Assembly: GCA_964351245.1 (NCBI GenBank) | Contig: CAYGNF010000001.1 | Span: forward strand, 8,711-72,710 | DNA length: 64,000 nt | Source: JANRKH01 sp964351245 | Lineage (GTDB): Bacteria > Pseudomonadota > Alphaproteobacteria > Rickettsiales > Rickettsiaceae | Direction of reading: 5' to 3' | Shown: positions 40,901-50,845 of the stretch, piece after piece | Numbering within the stretch: position 1 is the first letter of the stretch | How the letters are laid out: each line of letters starts with the position of its first letter | Translations under genes and position numbers: made by a program | The notes under the pieces: model-generated | Databases searched by the model: none | Told to the model about the DNA's origin: nothing | Seen by the model: only the letters and a program-made list of their open reading frames with translations

Positions 40901-41518
40901 ATGAAAGCAAACTATTTTACGCAACACGATAAAAATTCACAAGCCAGAGACATATTAGAGAAAGTGAATCAAGCGCTTGATTCAAAAAATCATAATAAGA
41001 TTCAAGAATCTGAAGAAGATATTTTAGAATTAACAGATATGGCTTCATCAGCAGAAGATGATACATATAGAGAGCAAAATACAGTATCAGAAGATGGTAG
41101 GAATTTTAACTCTAGCTCTTACGATACTAACCCTAGTATAAATCAAGATTATGCAGAGAAAGAAATATACTCAGATACAACCAAGCCATTAGGTGCGCAT
41201 GACCAGGATACTACCCTAAACCCTGCCAATGATGCATCAACAATTAACACTACATCAAATATGATCAAAATGAAGGAAAAAATGATTTCAGATACAACCG
41301 CACACAAAACAGTAGAATTATTTAACCAGTTAAAAACAACTGTAAAAAGCAAGATAGACTCCGAGGCAGTCAAATTCAAATCAGGGACAATGTTAGAAGA
41401 TGTGGTATCGGATTTATTAAGACCCCATATTGTAGAGTGGCTGAATCACAACTTACCCGCTATTGTAAAAACTTGCGTAGAAAAGGAAGTAAAAAAACTA
41501 TTACCATCAGAAGAATGA
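40901..41518 (+). CDS. popZ: Polar organizing protein PopZ (DUF2497)
   Basis: A 205-residue protein with the PopZ plan: a short N-terminal helix (SQARDILEKVNQAL), an acidic stretch (EEDILELTD), a disordered Asn/Thr/Asp-rich middle, and the conserved C-terminal oligomerisation region LEDVVSDLLRPHIVEWLNHN with NLPAIVKTCVEKEVKKLL. In alphaproteobacteria PopZ forms a polar matrix that binds ParB and cell-cycle regulators; ParB and CtrA are both encoded in this window. AGGAG precedes the ATG. Confidence 0.88.
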   Translation: MKANYFTQHDKNSQARDILEKVNQALDSKNHNKIQESEEDILELTDMASSAEDDTYREQNTVSEDGRNFNSSSYDTNPSINQDYAEKEIYSDTTKPLGAHDQDTTLNPANDASTINTTSNMIKMKEKMISDTTAHKTVELFNQLKTTVKSKIDSEAVKFKSGTMLEDVVSDLLRPHIVEWLNHNLPAIVKTCVEKEVKKLLPSEE

Positions 41519-42906
41519 AAAAATTTTGTATCTATATTGCTATTATATTACTTATTAGCGCAGAGACTACCATAGCTGGTGATAACCCATCGCACAAAAG
41601 CGATGAAAAAAATCTATCCCAAGTCACCGAAGAGAAAAGTAAGACTTGGTCTTTACAAAAAGCATTCCAGGTATTAAAAGATTATATTTTTTGGTCGCCA
41701 TTGAGTAATTCTGAGTTTATGAAATCGTTTTACGGATCAAAACATACGGAAACAGAGTTAACCAAAGACGAAAAATCTCAGAGCCCTGAGGAAGATTTGT
41801 TAAAAGCAAGCGCAGAAACTGAGGATCATCTACCGCAAGAGAGAGTAAATCACAAAACTGATATCGCCATAGGTGCAATTATCCCAGTAGAGAATGAGGA
41901 CATTGTAAGCCAAGTTCCCCCGGAGGATTATGTGGATACTGATAATTTACACTTGCCTGAAATTGCATTAGAAGATACACAAGCTCTAGAATCAAGTAGT
42001 AACTCGCAATCTCCTACGGATGACAAAGACACTATCAAACAAACCCAATTTGCACTAGAAGAGAGCGGTCAAAATAAAGAATTTTTACCCAGCCAAAAGT
42101 CTAGCATAGATGAAGAATTAGATAAATCTACTGATGAATTTGATAGTTCTATTGAGGCAAAAGATATATCGCAAAATTCAGGTCACCTGCAAGAGAATAT
42201 ATCGAGCGCTGAAAATGATGAAAAAGAAGAAGAGGTTGCAATTCTTACACAAGAAGATGCCCAAGATGCGATGAATGATGATGAATCAAAGGAAAAAAGA
42301 GAAGATGATGATTCATCGCAATCTATAACATTAAAGCATGGAAGTCTGAAACCATTAGATCGAGAGCAAGTGCTTTTAGAGGAAGAAAAAACCAGAACCT
42401 ATGAGCAATTTGTACAAGATGAAATTGCGATGTTACTTTTGCCAAGAGATGAGGTAGTGCTTGGAGAGATTACGCAAACCGGCAGAATATCATATATAGA
42501 TTCTCATGCATATCTCAAAGTGTTTTGGCGAGAATTTTATCATCATAGTAGAGAGGCTGCAACAATATCTATAAATAGCCATATTGAATCTCTCAAAAAA
42601 ACACCTCCGGTTCTTACTCTTGATCAATCAAAAGCTTTATCATCTTATTATACAAAAAGAGGAGATATCGATAATTTAAGAGTCACGCTTGATAATTCTA
42701 GAATTAATTTGGTAAGATATAGAGATAACAAATTCTTTCTATTGCGCGATGCTATAGATGCAGATCAATATAATTCTGTGTACTATCTTATTATGAGAAA
42801 TTCTAATATATATTATGCCATCGAAAGCAAAGGTTGTATGAGGGATGAAGACTATATTAACCCAATTACTCTAAGACTCTTGCGCAAAAAATACAATAGA
42901 ATATAA
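41515..42906 (+). CDS. Acidic exported protein of unknown function, coupled to popZ
   Basis: The chosen ATG overlaps the popZ stop (ATGA) and gives a clear signal peptide (MKKFCIYIAIILLISAETTIA). An earlier frame start at 41437 would lie inside popZ. The 463-residue protein has a long acidic, Ser/Glu/Asp-rich middle (about 40-300) that looks disordered, then a more ordered C-terminal domain (about 310-463) with WREFYHHSREAATISINSHI and NSRINLVRYRDNKFFLLRDA. I recognise no family. The coupling suggests its level is tied to PopZ. Confidence 0.75.
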   Translation: MKKFCIYIAIILLISAETTIAGDNPSHKSDEKNLSQVTEEKSKTWSLQKAFQVLKDYIFWSPLSNSEFMKSFYGSKHTETELTKDEKSQSPEEDLLKASAETEDHLPQERVNHKTDIAIGAIIPVENEDIVSQVPPEDYVDTDNLHLPEIALEDTQALESSSNSQSPTDDKDTIKQTQFALEESGQNKEFLPSQKSSIDEELDKSTDEFDSSIEAKDISQNSGHLQENISSAENDEKEEEVAILTQEDAQDAMNDDESKEKREDDDSSQSITLKHGSLKPLDREQVLLEEEKTRTYEQFVQDEIAMLLLPRDEVVLGEITQTGRISYIDSHAYLKVFWREFYHHSREAATISINSHIESLKKTPPVLTLDQSKALSSYYTKRGDIDNLRVTLDNSRINLVRYRDNKFFLLRDAIDADQYNSVYYLIMRNSNIYYAIESKGCMRDEDYINPITLRLLRKKYNRI

Positions 42907-43066
42907 TGCTTCTTACTGGTGAAATCTGATATATCAATTTTAGGGCCAAGAGAAGGAATAAGTATTCATTGCAATAAATACTGAGCTTGTATAATTTTTA
43001 CATATATTCCGCAAAAAATATAGTTGATATCATTGATGTACTGAATATTGTTTTGTATGAGTATAT

Positions 43067-43804
43067 ATGAGAGTAAAAATCCTTACTAGTTTTCCAGAAA
43101 TTTTTCCTGGACCTCTAGATATTTCTTTAATTGGAAACGCGCGTCAAAGAGGCATATGGTCTCTTGAAGTAATCAATATAAAGGATTTTGGGATCACTAG
43201 AACTCGTAGAATTGACGATACAACTTATGGCGGTGGTGTTGGTATGGTGATGTTACCCGAAGTGCTTGCAAATACTATCGAATTCGCAAAAAAAGATATG
43301 AATTCTCCTCAGATTTTTTACATGAGCCCAAGGGGCGAGGTTCATAATCAGGAGAAGGCTTTAGAAATATCTGGGTATCATGAAATAATATTTATATGCG
43401 CAAGATTCGAAGGGATTGACGAAAGAGTAATAGAGGAGTATAATGTCTCCCAGATTAGCATAGGAGACTATGTGTTACCCGGAGGAGATGTTGCGGCAAT
43501 CGCAGTTCTTGAGAGCGCCATAAGGCTATTACCTGGAGTTCTATCTAATCAAGATGCTTTACACGAAGAATCTTTTAATTATAACGCAAATTACGGTAAA
43601 CTTCTTGAATATCCTCAATACACAAGGCCAGCAGTGTGGAGGGAAAGAAGAGTACCAGAAGTGCTACTTGGCGGTAATCATGAGATGATTCGCAGGTGGA
43701 GACATACAAAATCTGTTGAGATTACGAAAAAGTTTCGCCCAGACCTCATCAAAAAAGATAGCTGTATAGATTATAGCGCTCAATATAAAGAAACGGAGAA
43801 ATAA
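43067..43804 (+). CDS. trmD: tRNA (guanine-37-N1)-methyltransferase
   Basis: TrmD methylates G37 of tRNA to prevent frameshifting. The 245-residue SPOUT protein shows [44 protein letters not shown] and [21 protein letters not shown] (read in parts). rplS follows 2 bp later; rpsP and rimM, often upstream, are not here. Confidence 0.96.
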   Translation: MRVKILTSFPEIFPGPLDISLIGNARQRGIWSLEVINIKDFGITRTRRIDDTTYGGGVGMVMLPEVLANTIEFAKKDMNSPQIFYMSPRGEVHNQEKALEISGYHEIIFICARFEGIDERVIEEYNVSQISIGDYVLPGGDVAAIAVLESAIRLLPGVLSNQDALHEESFNYNANYGKLLEYPQYTRPAVWRERRVPEVLLGGNHEMIRRWRHTKSVEITKKFRPDLIKKDSCIDYSAQYKETEK

Positions 43805-43806
43805 CC

Positions 43807-44166
43807 ATGAATATAATAGATAAATTTGAGCAGGATCAAATAACAAATTTGATCAGCGCAAAACAAATACCAGAATTTAGAGTAGGAGATACTCTAGTAG
43901 TTCAGGTAAAAATTTCAGAAGGTGTGACAGAGAGGCTGCAGTCTTTTGAGGGTGTAGCAATCGCAAAAAGATCACGGGGAATCAACTCTTCTTTTGTTCT
44001 TAGGAAGATCAGTTATGGAGAGGGGGTAGAGAGAAAATTCTTTGTATACTCGCCTCTAGTGCATACTATTAAGGTTACAAGAAGAGGTATAGTCAGGAGA
44101 AGTAAATTATACTATCTAAGGTCTTTAAGAGGTAAGGCTGCAAGAATTAAGGAAAAAATGTATTAG
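43807..44166 (+). CDS. rplS: 50S ribosomal protein L19
   Basis: L19 sits at the 30S-50S interface. The 119-residue protein has [37 protein letters not shown] (read in parts), FFVYSPLV and the C-terminal [20 protein letters not shown]. It is the second gene of a two-gene trmD-rplS unit. Confidence 0.97.
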   Translation: MNIIDKFEQDQITNLISAKQIPEFRVGDTLVVQVKISEGVTERLQSFEGVAIAKRSRGINSSFVLRKISYGEGVERKFFVYSPLVHTIKVTRRGIVRRSKLYYLRSLRGKAARIKEKMY

Positions 44167-44428
44167 CATCTCAACTTTATTGTGTATTTCAAATCAAATC
44201 TACCACCTGGATTCAGATTTGTTACATAGAGCAAAAGCGATGCTAAACTATAATAAATTAAGAAAAAATATAGTGCTGATTGTATATAAAAAAAATATAA
44301 GATCACAGTCCCTAGATTGTTCAATTGACCAATTGTTTTGCTTGTATAGATTTACTTATTTAGAGCTTTATTATATTTACATTTTCTGAAACCTTATCTA
44401 TCATTTGTTAATATAATAAGGCATTTAT

Positions 44429-44920
44429 ATGAAATTACTACGATTATTAGTGTTAATACAGACTCTTCTACCATGCATATCTTTGGGATCGGATTATCCA
44501 AAAGATCGGCACGAGATAGAGCGAGATGAAATGGGATTGATATTAAATAGAGATATCGTACTCTTTAAATCAGATAGTACTCAGAAGCAAAAAAAGTCAC
44601 AAAAAAACCTCAAAACCAGAGCATTATTCTGGAAAGCTACCAAAGATGTGCTTAAGGATATACCTATTAATGTTTCGGATTATTCATCTGGGATAATAAT
44701 AACAGATTGGTATATTAGTAGGTTTAGGCCTAATTATAGCTTTAAAATAGAGGTTACTTTAGAAGGCCAAGAAGAAGGTGAATTAGGAGTTAGGGTACAT
44801 GAAAGAAAATTAGAAAAAAACCAATGGTATAATGAACCAGAAAATGAAAAGTTGGTATTGAAGTATAAACAAATGATCCTAGATCGCGCTGATCTCATTT
44901 CTAAAAGAGAAAAAAAATAG
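44429..44920 (+). CDS. DUF3576 family exported protein
   Basis: A 163-residue protein with a signal peptide (about 1-20) and the DUF3576 core: ALFWKATKDVLKDIPI, then GIIITDWY and KIEVTLEG with GVRVHERK. In alphaproteobacteria this family precedes leuS, as here, where leuS begins directly after its stop. The function is unknown; linkage with lptE suggests an envelope role. Confidence 0.8.
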   Translation: MKLLRLLVLIQTLLPCISLGSDYPKDRHEIERDEMGLILNRDIVLFKSDSTQKQKKSQKNLKTRALFWKATKDVLKDIPINVSDYSSGIIITDWYISRFRPNYSFKIEVTLEGQEEGELGVRVHERKLEKNQWYNEPENEKLVLKYKQMILDRADLISKREKK

Positions 44921-47440
44921 ATGATAAATTTCAGAGATATAGATCAAAAGTGGCAAAAAATTTGGCGCCTCAATAATACTTTTGCTTCTGTACAAGATAC
45001 TTCTAAGCCAAAGTATTATGTTCTAGAAATGTTTCCCTACCCCTCTGGTAAGATACATGTAGGCCATCTCAGAAACTATACTATGGGTGATGTAACCGCA
45101 AGATTTTATAGGGCTAAAGGTTATAATGTACTTTATCCAATGGGATGGGACTCATTTGGTTTGCCAGCAGAAAATGCCGCAATATTGAATAATAGACATC
45201 CAGAAGCATGGACATTAGAAAATATTGACTCTATGAAAAAGCAACTACTGAAGGCTGGGAATAGTTATGATTGGAGTAGAGAATTAACCACATGTGATCC
45301 AGGCTACTACAAACATGAGCAGGCCTTTTTTATACAACTCCTCAAAAAAGATATTGCATATCAGAGAGAATCTCTAGTGAACTGGGATCCGGTAGATAAT
45401 ACAGTTCTTGCTAATGAGCAAGTGATAGAAGGAAGAGGATGGAGAAGCGGAGCCTTAATTGAAAAAAGACTATTAAGACAATGGTTTTTAAAAATTACAA
45501 ACTACGCTGAAGAATTATTAGAAGAGACATATAATCTTGTGGGATGGCCTGAAAATGTCCGCATAATGCAACAAAACTGGATAGGCAAATCTACTGGTGT
45601 AAATATTAGATTCAATATCAAGAATACTAATGAGTATGTAGAAGTATATTCTACAAAACCCGAGACATTATTTGGATGTAGCTTCATAGCCATTTGCTAC
45701 GATCATCCGGTATTGGAGTTTGCTGCTGTATCAGGAATAGAAATTACTACATTCATAGATAAGTGCAAAAATATTTCAACTTCTCAAGCCGAAATGGATA
45801 AAGTAGATAAAGAAGGGGTGAAGATAAATCTAATTGCTTTGCATCCGTTTGATGAGTCTATAGAAATTCCTATATATATAGCAAATTATGTGCTTAAGGA
45901 TTATGGTAGTGGCGCGGTTTTTGGGTGCCCAGCTCATGATGAAAGAGATTGGATCTTTGCGCAAAAATATAATCTATTAATTCAGCAAGTCATTACTGAT
46001 ACCCAGGAGTCTATAGATGTATCTTGCGCACCTTTTACGCAGGAAGGTACTATGATCAATTCAGATTTTCTCAATGGTCTATCATCTAAGGAAGCAAATA
46101 ATGTTGTAATTGCAAAACTTGAATCGATACAAAAAGGAGAAGCAAAAACTAATTATAGACTAAAAGACTGGGGAATTTCAAGGCAACGATATTGGGGCTG
46201 CCCTATACCAATTATTTATTGCGATACTTGCGGGGTAGTGCACGAAAAAAATGAAAATCTACCAGTGACACTACCTACAGATGTGGATTTTTCTATTCCA
46301 GGAAATCCTCTTTCCACACACCCGACTTGGAAATACACGTTTTGCCCAGATTGTAGTGCTCCTGCAATCAGAGAGACTGATACTTTTGATACGTTTTTTG
46401 AGTCTTCTTGGTATTTTGCAAGATTTTGTAATATAAATGATGAAAAAATTATCAATAAAGAGGATGCAAATTACTGGCTTCCTGTAGATAAATATATAGG
46501 GGGTATAGAACATGCAATACTACATCTTTTATATGCAAGATTTTTTACCAAAGCTATGAGTGATGAAGGGTTATTAAATAAAAGAGAACCGTTCAAAAAT
46601 TTGCTAACTCAGGGCATGGTGTTACATGAATCTTATAAAAATGCGTCTGGTGATTGGGTATATCCAGAGGAAGTAATAAAAACTGAAGCAGGCCTAACTC
46701 ACAAAGATACTGGAGAAAAAATTACTCTGCTCAAAGTTGAAAAAATGAGCAAATCAAAAAAAAATCTTGTTGATGCAGAGAGTATTATGAGCTCTTATGG
46801 GGCCGATACTGTTCGATTGTTTATTTTATCTGATAGTCCGCCTGAAAAAGATCTGGAGTGGTCTAATGCGGGTGTAGAAGGATGCGCAAAGTTTATCGCT
46901 AGATTGCATCACATGAGTCAGGGCATTTTATCATATCCTAAGATGGTAAAAAAACGCGAAGATCTTATACATAAAACTCATAAAACAATAAAAGATGTTA
47001 GTATGGATATTGAGAATGCGCATTTCAATAAGGCAATAGCACGTATTAGAGAATTATTTAATTATGTAAATGAGGCTCTAGCTTGTGGAAAGGTTGATGA
47101 CTCAATTGACTTTGCCTTTGAAGCAGTGATAAGACTTCTGAACCCCTTTTGTCCTCATGTTACTGAAGAAATATGGCAATTGTTACAAAAAGATAATATG
47201 CTCGCATTAAGCGCATGGCCCGCATACGAGGAAGAACTATGCGTACCTAAAATGGTAACCATAGCGGTGCAAATTAATGGCAAACTAAAAGGAACCATAT
47301 CAATAGACCTAAACTCTAGTGATGATGTAGTTAGATCTTACGCTTCCAAAGATATGAATATTATTCATCATCTTCAGAATGTAAAAATTATGAAAGTCAT
47401 AATAGTGCCAAATAAAATTATTAACTTTGTTGTACAATAA
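44921..47440 (+). CDS. leuS: Leucyl-tRNA synthetase
   Basis: LeuRS charges tRNA-Leu. The 839-residue class I enzyme has the HIGH-equivalent HVGHLRNYT, an editing (CP1) domain with the stretch [25 protein letters not shown] (read in parts), KMSKSKKN as the KMSKS loop, and a C-terminal anticodon-binding domain. It follows the DUF3576 gene with no gap and is 2 bp from lptE. Confidence 0.97.
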   Translation: MINFRDIDQKWQKIWRLNNTFASVQDTSKPKYYVLEMFPYPSGKIHVGHLRNYTMGDVTARFYRAKGYNVLYPMGWDSFGLPAENAAILNNRHPEAWTLENIDSMKKQLLKAGNSYDWSRELTTCDPGYYKHEQAFFIQLLKKDIAYQRESLVNWDPVDNTVLANEQVIEGRGWRSGALIEKRLLRQWFLKITNYAEELLEETYNLVGWPENVRIMQQNWIGKSTGVNIRFNIKNTNEYVEVYSTKPETLFGCSFIAICYDHPVLEFAAVSGIEITTFIDKCKNISTSQAEMDKVDKEGVKINLIALHPFDESIEIPIYIANYVLKDYGSGAVFGCPAHDERDWIFAQKYNLLIQQVITDTQESIDVSCAPFTQEGTMINSDFLNGLSSKEANNVVIAKLESIQKGEAKTNYRLKDWGISRQRYWGCPIPIIYCDTCGVVHEKNENLPVTLPTDVDFSIPGNPLSTHPTWKYTFCPDCSAPAIRETDTFDTFFESSWYFARFCNINDEKIINKEDANYWLPVDKYIGGIEHAILHLLYARFFTKAMSDEGLLNKREPFKNLLTQGMVLHESYKNASGDWVYPEEVIKTEAGLTHKDTGEKITLLKVEKMSKSKKNLVDAESIMSSYGADTVRLFILSDSPPEKDLEWSNAGVEGCAKFIARLHHMSQGILSYPKMVKKREDLIHKTHKTIKDVSMDIENAHFNKAIARIRELFNYVNEALACGKVDDSIDFAFEAVIRLLNPFCPHVTEEIWQLLQKDNMLALSAWPAYEEELCVPKMVTIAVQINGKLKGTISIDLNSSDDVVRSYASKDMNIIHHLQNVKIMKVIIVPNKIINFVVQ

Positions 47441-47442
47441 CT

Positions 47443-47934
47443 ATGAAAGCCTGCATTATTTTGGTTTTCATTCTTTTTTCATGCACTTCTTTGCGCGATG
47501 AAGATATTGCGCACTTACTATCTTCAATAGAACTTGAAGTTCCTCAATCCACTATAGAGGAATACGAATTTATGAATCATTTACAGATACTGCTCAATGC
47601 TAATACTAATACTGAAAAGAGGTATAGATTAAAGGTAAGCTTTTTAAAGACTAATAACCCAATAGTCATTCAATCAGAAACCGACACTACAAGACATACT
47701 ATTATACTGGCAGTAAATTTTCAGCTATTCTACCAGGATATTGCAACGGGAGTCTCTAAAGAAACTTGTATATGGGCTCAGGCATTTAAGCAAATTACTT
47801 CTTATAATACAGTATTTTCTCCATATTCCACAGATGTATTAATCCAGCAAACTGAAGTAGATCTTTATCGCACAAGCGCAGAAGAAATCAAAAGAAGATT
47901 AGTGATGTTTTTGAGGCAAAAACAGATAAAATAA
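47443..47934 (+). CDS. lptE: LPS-assembly lipoprotein LptE-like
   Basis: A 163-residue lipoprotein with a lipobox ending at Cys14 (ILFSC). The body is a small alpha/beta fold with weak similarity to LptE (YRLKVSFLKTN, ILAVNFQLFYQD). LptE plugs the LptD barrel that inserts LPS in the outer membrane. The call rests on the lipobox, size and the conserved position after leuS; the sequence itself is divergent. Confidence 0.7.
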   Translation: MKACIILVFILFSCTSLRDEDIAHLLSSIELEVPQSTIEEYEFMNHLQILLNANTNTEKRYRLKVSFLKTNNPIVIQSETDTTRHTIILAVNFQLFYQDIATGVSKETCIWAQAFKQITSYNTVFSPYSTDVLIQQTEVDLYRTSAEEIKRRLVMFLRQKQIK

Positions 47935-48105
47935 AATCATGAATATATAGTACACCAAGTACAAGATTCAGTGAGGCTTTTGATTTAAATATACTCCTGC
48001 ACCAATCTATCTAAATACATGCGCAAAAGATGTGTTATGAAAAATAAAATCCAGTAATTTAAAACGTGCATTTAGTCTTAAGTGATACGGAGTAATAATT
48101 TCTTA

Positions 48106-48134
48106 TTGTGTAAGTTAAGGGCTTATGATATAAT
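48106..48134 (+). promoter_or_regulatory. Sigma-70 promoter of surA-rsmA
   Basis: TTGTGT (48106-48111) and a perfect TATAAT (48129-48134) with a 17-bp spacer, 26 bp before the ATG of the SurA-like gene. The -10 box sits inside an inverted repeat, TTAAGGG ... CCCTTAA (about 48114-48143). Confidence 0.7.
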
Positions 48135-48160
48135 TCACCCTTAATATTTACTAAAACATT

Positions 48161-49063
48161 ATGTTACACAGTTTGTTAAATTTCGCCCCTAGAACATTAA
48201 TAGCTCTTATAGTAGGATGCTTCATCGCCCTCCCCGCCTTTAGTCAAAATGACAGGGTATCAATTATTGTAGGGCAATCTATCATTACCCAAAATGAAGT
48301 AAATGCCAGAATCTTACTTTTAAAGGATTTATACGGGGTAAGTGATTTGGATGCTTCTCAGGCAAAAATGGCAACAAATATCGCAAAACAATCATTGATT
48401 GACGAGATGTTACTAGTCTCTACATTAAAGACTCGCAATGTCAATGTGCATGATGAAGAAGTGCAAAACTTTATAAGCCGGATAGAAAAGTCACGCAATC
48501 TTGGTGCCGGGTTTTTTAGAAGTAAGTATAAAAATAACCCAGCAATATACCGCTCCTTCTTTGAAAAAATCAGAGGAGAGGCTGCCAAGTCAAAACTTGT
48601 TTATGATATTGCAAATTCTGTAGATATTAATGAATCAGAAGTTACTGATTTGGCTCTAAGATATGGAAAGAAAGATGTGTTGCTTAATTTGCAGAAATTT
48701 ACCATTCAAGACAAAGGAAAGTCTGGGCGCGATGTGCTGAAGAAAATTCAATCTACTTCTAAAACATGCAAGCCTAGAAATATCAACTCAAAAGTTAATC
48801 ATGAGGTTATTGACAAACCCTTGTCTACAATGACCACAAAAGAACAAATTGCTGTCCGGGATATTAGAATAGGAGATTTTTCTGCAATAATCGAGGAGCA
48901 AGACTATCTTAGTATGTATCAACTATGTTATAAAAAACTTATAGATATCTCATCTGACGAACTGGATAATATTTCTAATATCGTGGAAAATAGAATGTTA
49001 AGCCTTAAATTTATGAAGTATATTGAAACCATTAGAAAAAAATCATACATTAAGATATTCTAA
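48161..49063 (+). CDS. surA: SurA-like periplasmic chaperone
   Basis: A 300-residue secreted protein (signal about 1-28, ending A-F-S-Q) with the SurA N-terminal domain: SIIVGQSIITQNEVNARI, then AKQSLIDEMLLVSTLK and the helical core to about 165. The C-terminal part lacks a convincing full rotamase domain; SurA of E. coli is longer, with two. It is 2 bp upstream of rsmA, the order seen in many proteobacteria. Role: guiding outer-membrane proteins across the periplasm. Confidence 0.75.
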   Translation: MLHSLLNFAPRTLIALIVGCFIALPAFSQNDRVSIIVGQSIITQNEVNARILLLKDLYGVSDLDASQAKMATNIAKQSLIDEMLLVSTLKTRNVNVHDEEVQNFISRIEKSRNLGAGFFRSKYKNNPAIYRSFFEKIRGEAAKSKLVYDIANSVDINESEVTDLALRYGKKDVLLNLQKFTIQDKGKSGRDVLKKIQSTSKTCKPRNINSKVNHEVIDKPLSTMTTKEQIAVRDIRIGDFSAIIEEQDYLSMYQLCYKKLIDISSDELDNISNIVENRMLSLKFMKYIETIRKKSYIKIF

Positions 49064-49065
49064 TT

Positions 49066-49902
49066 ATGCTAGACTCTATAGCTAGCTCCGCGAAAAGACA
49101 TGGTATATTTCCACTCAAATATCTTGGACAAAATTTTATTTATGATACTAGCTTATGTAGAAAAATTGCTCGATCCGCAAATATCACCCCTTCAGACATA
49201 GTATTAGAAATAGGGCCTGGCACAGCTGGTCTTACAAGGGCTATTTTAGAATCATCTCCTGAGAGATTAATCACTATAGAAAGAGATACGAGATGTATAT
49301 CCTTACTAAATGAAGTAAAGAATTATTACCACAACTTAGAGATTATCGAGGGCGATGCTCTTGATTTTTCACTCTCTTCTATTATAGAAAGATTTCATAT
49401 TCCTAGAAATCAAAAGTTGAAAATTGTTGCCAATCTTCCGTATCATATTGCTACGCATTTAATAACGAAATGGCTGTATGATAGAGATAAAATAGAGTTA
49501 ATGATATTAATGGTACAAAAAGAAGTGGCAGAAAGAATTGCCTCGATCGATTCCTGTAAATCTTACGGAAGACTGAGTGTGTTTTGTCAAGTTTTATCTC
49601 AGTGTAAAGTCCTGTTTGATGTCTCTAGAGAGTCATTTTATCCTCCTCCTAAGGTTACATCAAGCATCATCAAAATAGAGCCGAGTAATAAGGTAAATAT
49701 TACCGATCAGGAGTTATCATTCTTGGAATCTTTGACTCAACAAGCTTTTTCCATGAGAAGAAAGCAGCTCAGAACAGGTATAAAATCTATATTACATGGT
49801 CATCAAATTAATCCAGAAATTCTAACCCTAAGACCAGAAAATCTAACGCCATTTGATTATTTTGCATTGGTCAAAAAACTCATGGCACAGATTCATGATT
49901 AG
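49066..49902 (+). CDS. rsmA: 16S rRNA dimethyladenosine transferase
   Basis: RsmA (KsgA) dimethylates A1518 and A1519 of 16S rRNA. The 278-residue protein has KYLGQNFIYD, the SAM loop LEIGPGTAGLT, the catalytic NLPYHIATHL, and YPPPKVTSSIIKIEP. It shares a transcript with the SurA-like gene. Confidence 0.96.
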   Translation: MLDSIASSAKRHGIFPLKYLGQNFIYDTSLCRKIARSANITPSDIVLEIGPGTAGLTRAILESSPERLITIERDTRCISLLNEVKNYYHNLEIIEGDALDFSLSSIIERFHIPRNQKLKIVANLPYHIATHLITKWLYDRDKIELMILMVQKEVAERIASIDSCKSYGRLSVFCQVLSQCKVLFDVSRESFYPPPKVTSSIIKIEPSNKVNITDQELSFLESLTQQAFSMRRKQLRTGIKSILHGHQINPEILTLRPENLTPFDYFALVKKLMAQIHD

Positions 49903-50024
49903 TAAATGAGATGAGTATTATTATGACTGATGATGGCTCCTTAGTCGATTTAAATTTAATTTTCTTGACTTAACCCAGTATTTTAAATATAAAACTCTCA
50001 ATATCAGAGTAATTACTATCAAAA

Positions 50025-50840
50025 ATGAGATGCTCATTCTACTGCATTGCAAAAGAAATAGATCTAAGAGGTTTTGCTAAGTCTTTAGAAGTAGAGGAAT
50101 GTAGATTTTTAGATGATGTCCTATATGTTCAGATGAAAATATCCACATCGAGATATATAGATATAATTTGTTTCAAATTCGGTTCTATAATCTTTTGGGG
50201 TAGTAATGAAGATGAAGAAAGGGCTTTTTTAAATAATCATGCCTCTAAATTTTCTTGCGATCTCCTGCAGCACCCATCATTCGATCTTTTGCACTATAGG
50301 ATAGATGAAACTTATGAAAAGACTTTCATTGAGGAAGAGGAGAATCAAGTTGTCTTGCATAAAGATTCCTTATTTATCAAACTCTCAATATCTCATGCAC
50401 TTGCTCAGTCTGCTAAGTTGAATGTTCTGGAAAGCTCGGTAGATAATTTGCTCGCAAAAACAACTCCAATACATCAAGAATTGGAACAAACTGGGTCTAT
50501 ATCTCTTTCAAAAAAAGAGATCTCTAAAAAGATAGGTATGCTATTTAGTGAAAGATATTCCATGAATTTGCATAGTGATATATTAGATACACCAGAATTT
50601 TTCTGGAGAAAGCCGAAATACGAGCCTCTATATCTTGCTACTGCTGAATTTCAGGATATACAAATTCGTCATAATATTTTGCATCGCAGATTGAATGCAA
50701 TTCATGAGCTTTATTCTATGCTGTCTAATGAGCTAAATTACATTAACTCTAGTAGAATGGAGATAATTATTATAGTATTGATCGCATGCGAAGTATTGCT
50801 TGGCATATCAAATCACGGATTATTAGGAAGATTCTTGTAA
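50025..50840 (+). CDS. RMD1/DUF155 family membrane protein
   Basis: A 271-residue protein of the RMD1 (DUF155) family: FGSIIFWGSNEDEERAF, SHALAQSAKLNVLESSVDN, and the closing block RRLNAIHELYSMLSNELNY followed by a C-terminal transmembrane helix (MEIIIIVLIACEVLLGI). Eukaryotic members are mitochondrial inner-membrane proteins linked to mitoribosome function and membrane anchoring. The bacterial role is unknown. It lies between rsmA and an amino-acid binding lipoprotein gene. Confidence 0.87.
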   Translation: MRCSFYCIAKEIDLRGFAKSLEVEECRFLDDVLYVQMKISTSRYIDIICFKFGSIIFWGSNEDEERAFLNNHASKFSCDLLQHPSFDLLHYRIDETYEKTFIEEEENQVVLHKDSLFIKLSISHALAQSAKLNVLESSVDNLLAKTTPIHQELEQTGSISLSKKEISKKIGMLFSERYSMNLHSDILDTPEFFWRKPKYEPLYLATAEFQDIQIRHNILHRRLNAIHELYSMLSNELNYINSSRMEIIIIVLIACEVLLGISNHGLLGRFL

Positions 50841-50845
50841 ATTAT

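Noticed and set aside
44180..44389. 69-codon frame between rplS and the DUF3576 gene
   Set aside because: No ribosome-binding site, no family resemblance, Ile/Tyr/Leu-rich composition typical of translated AT-rich spacer.
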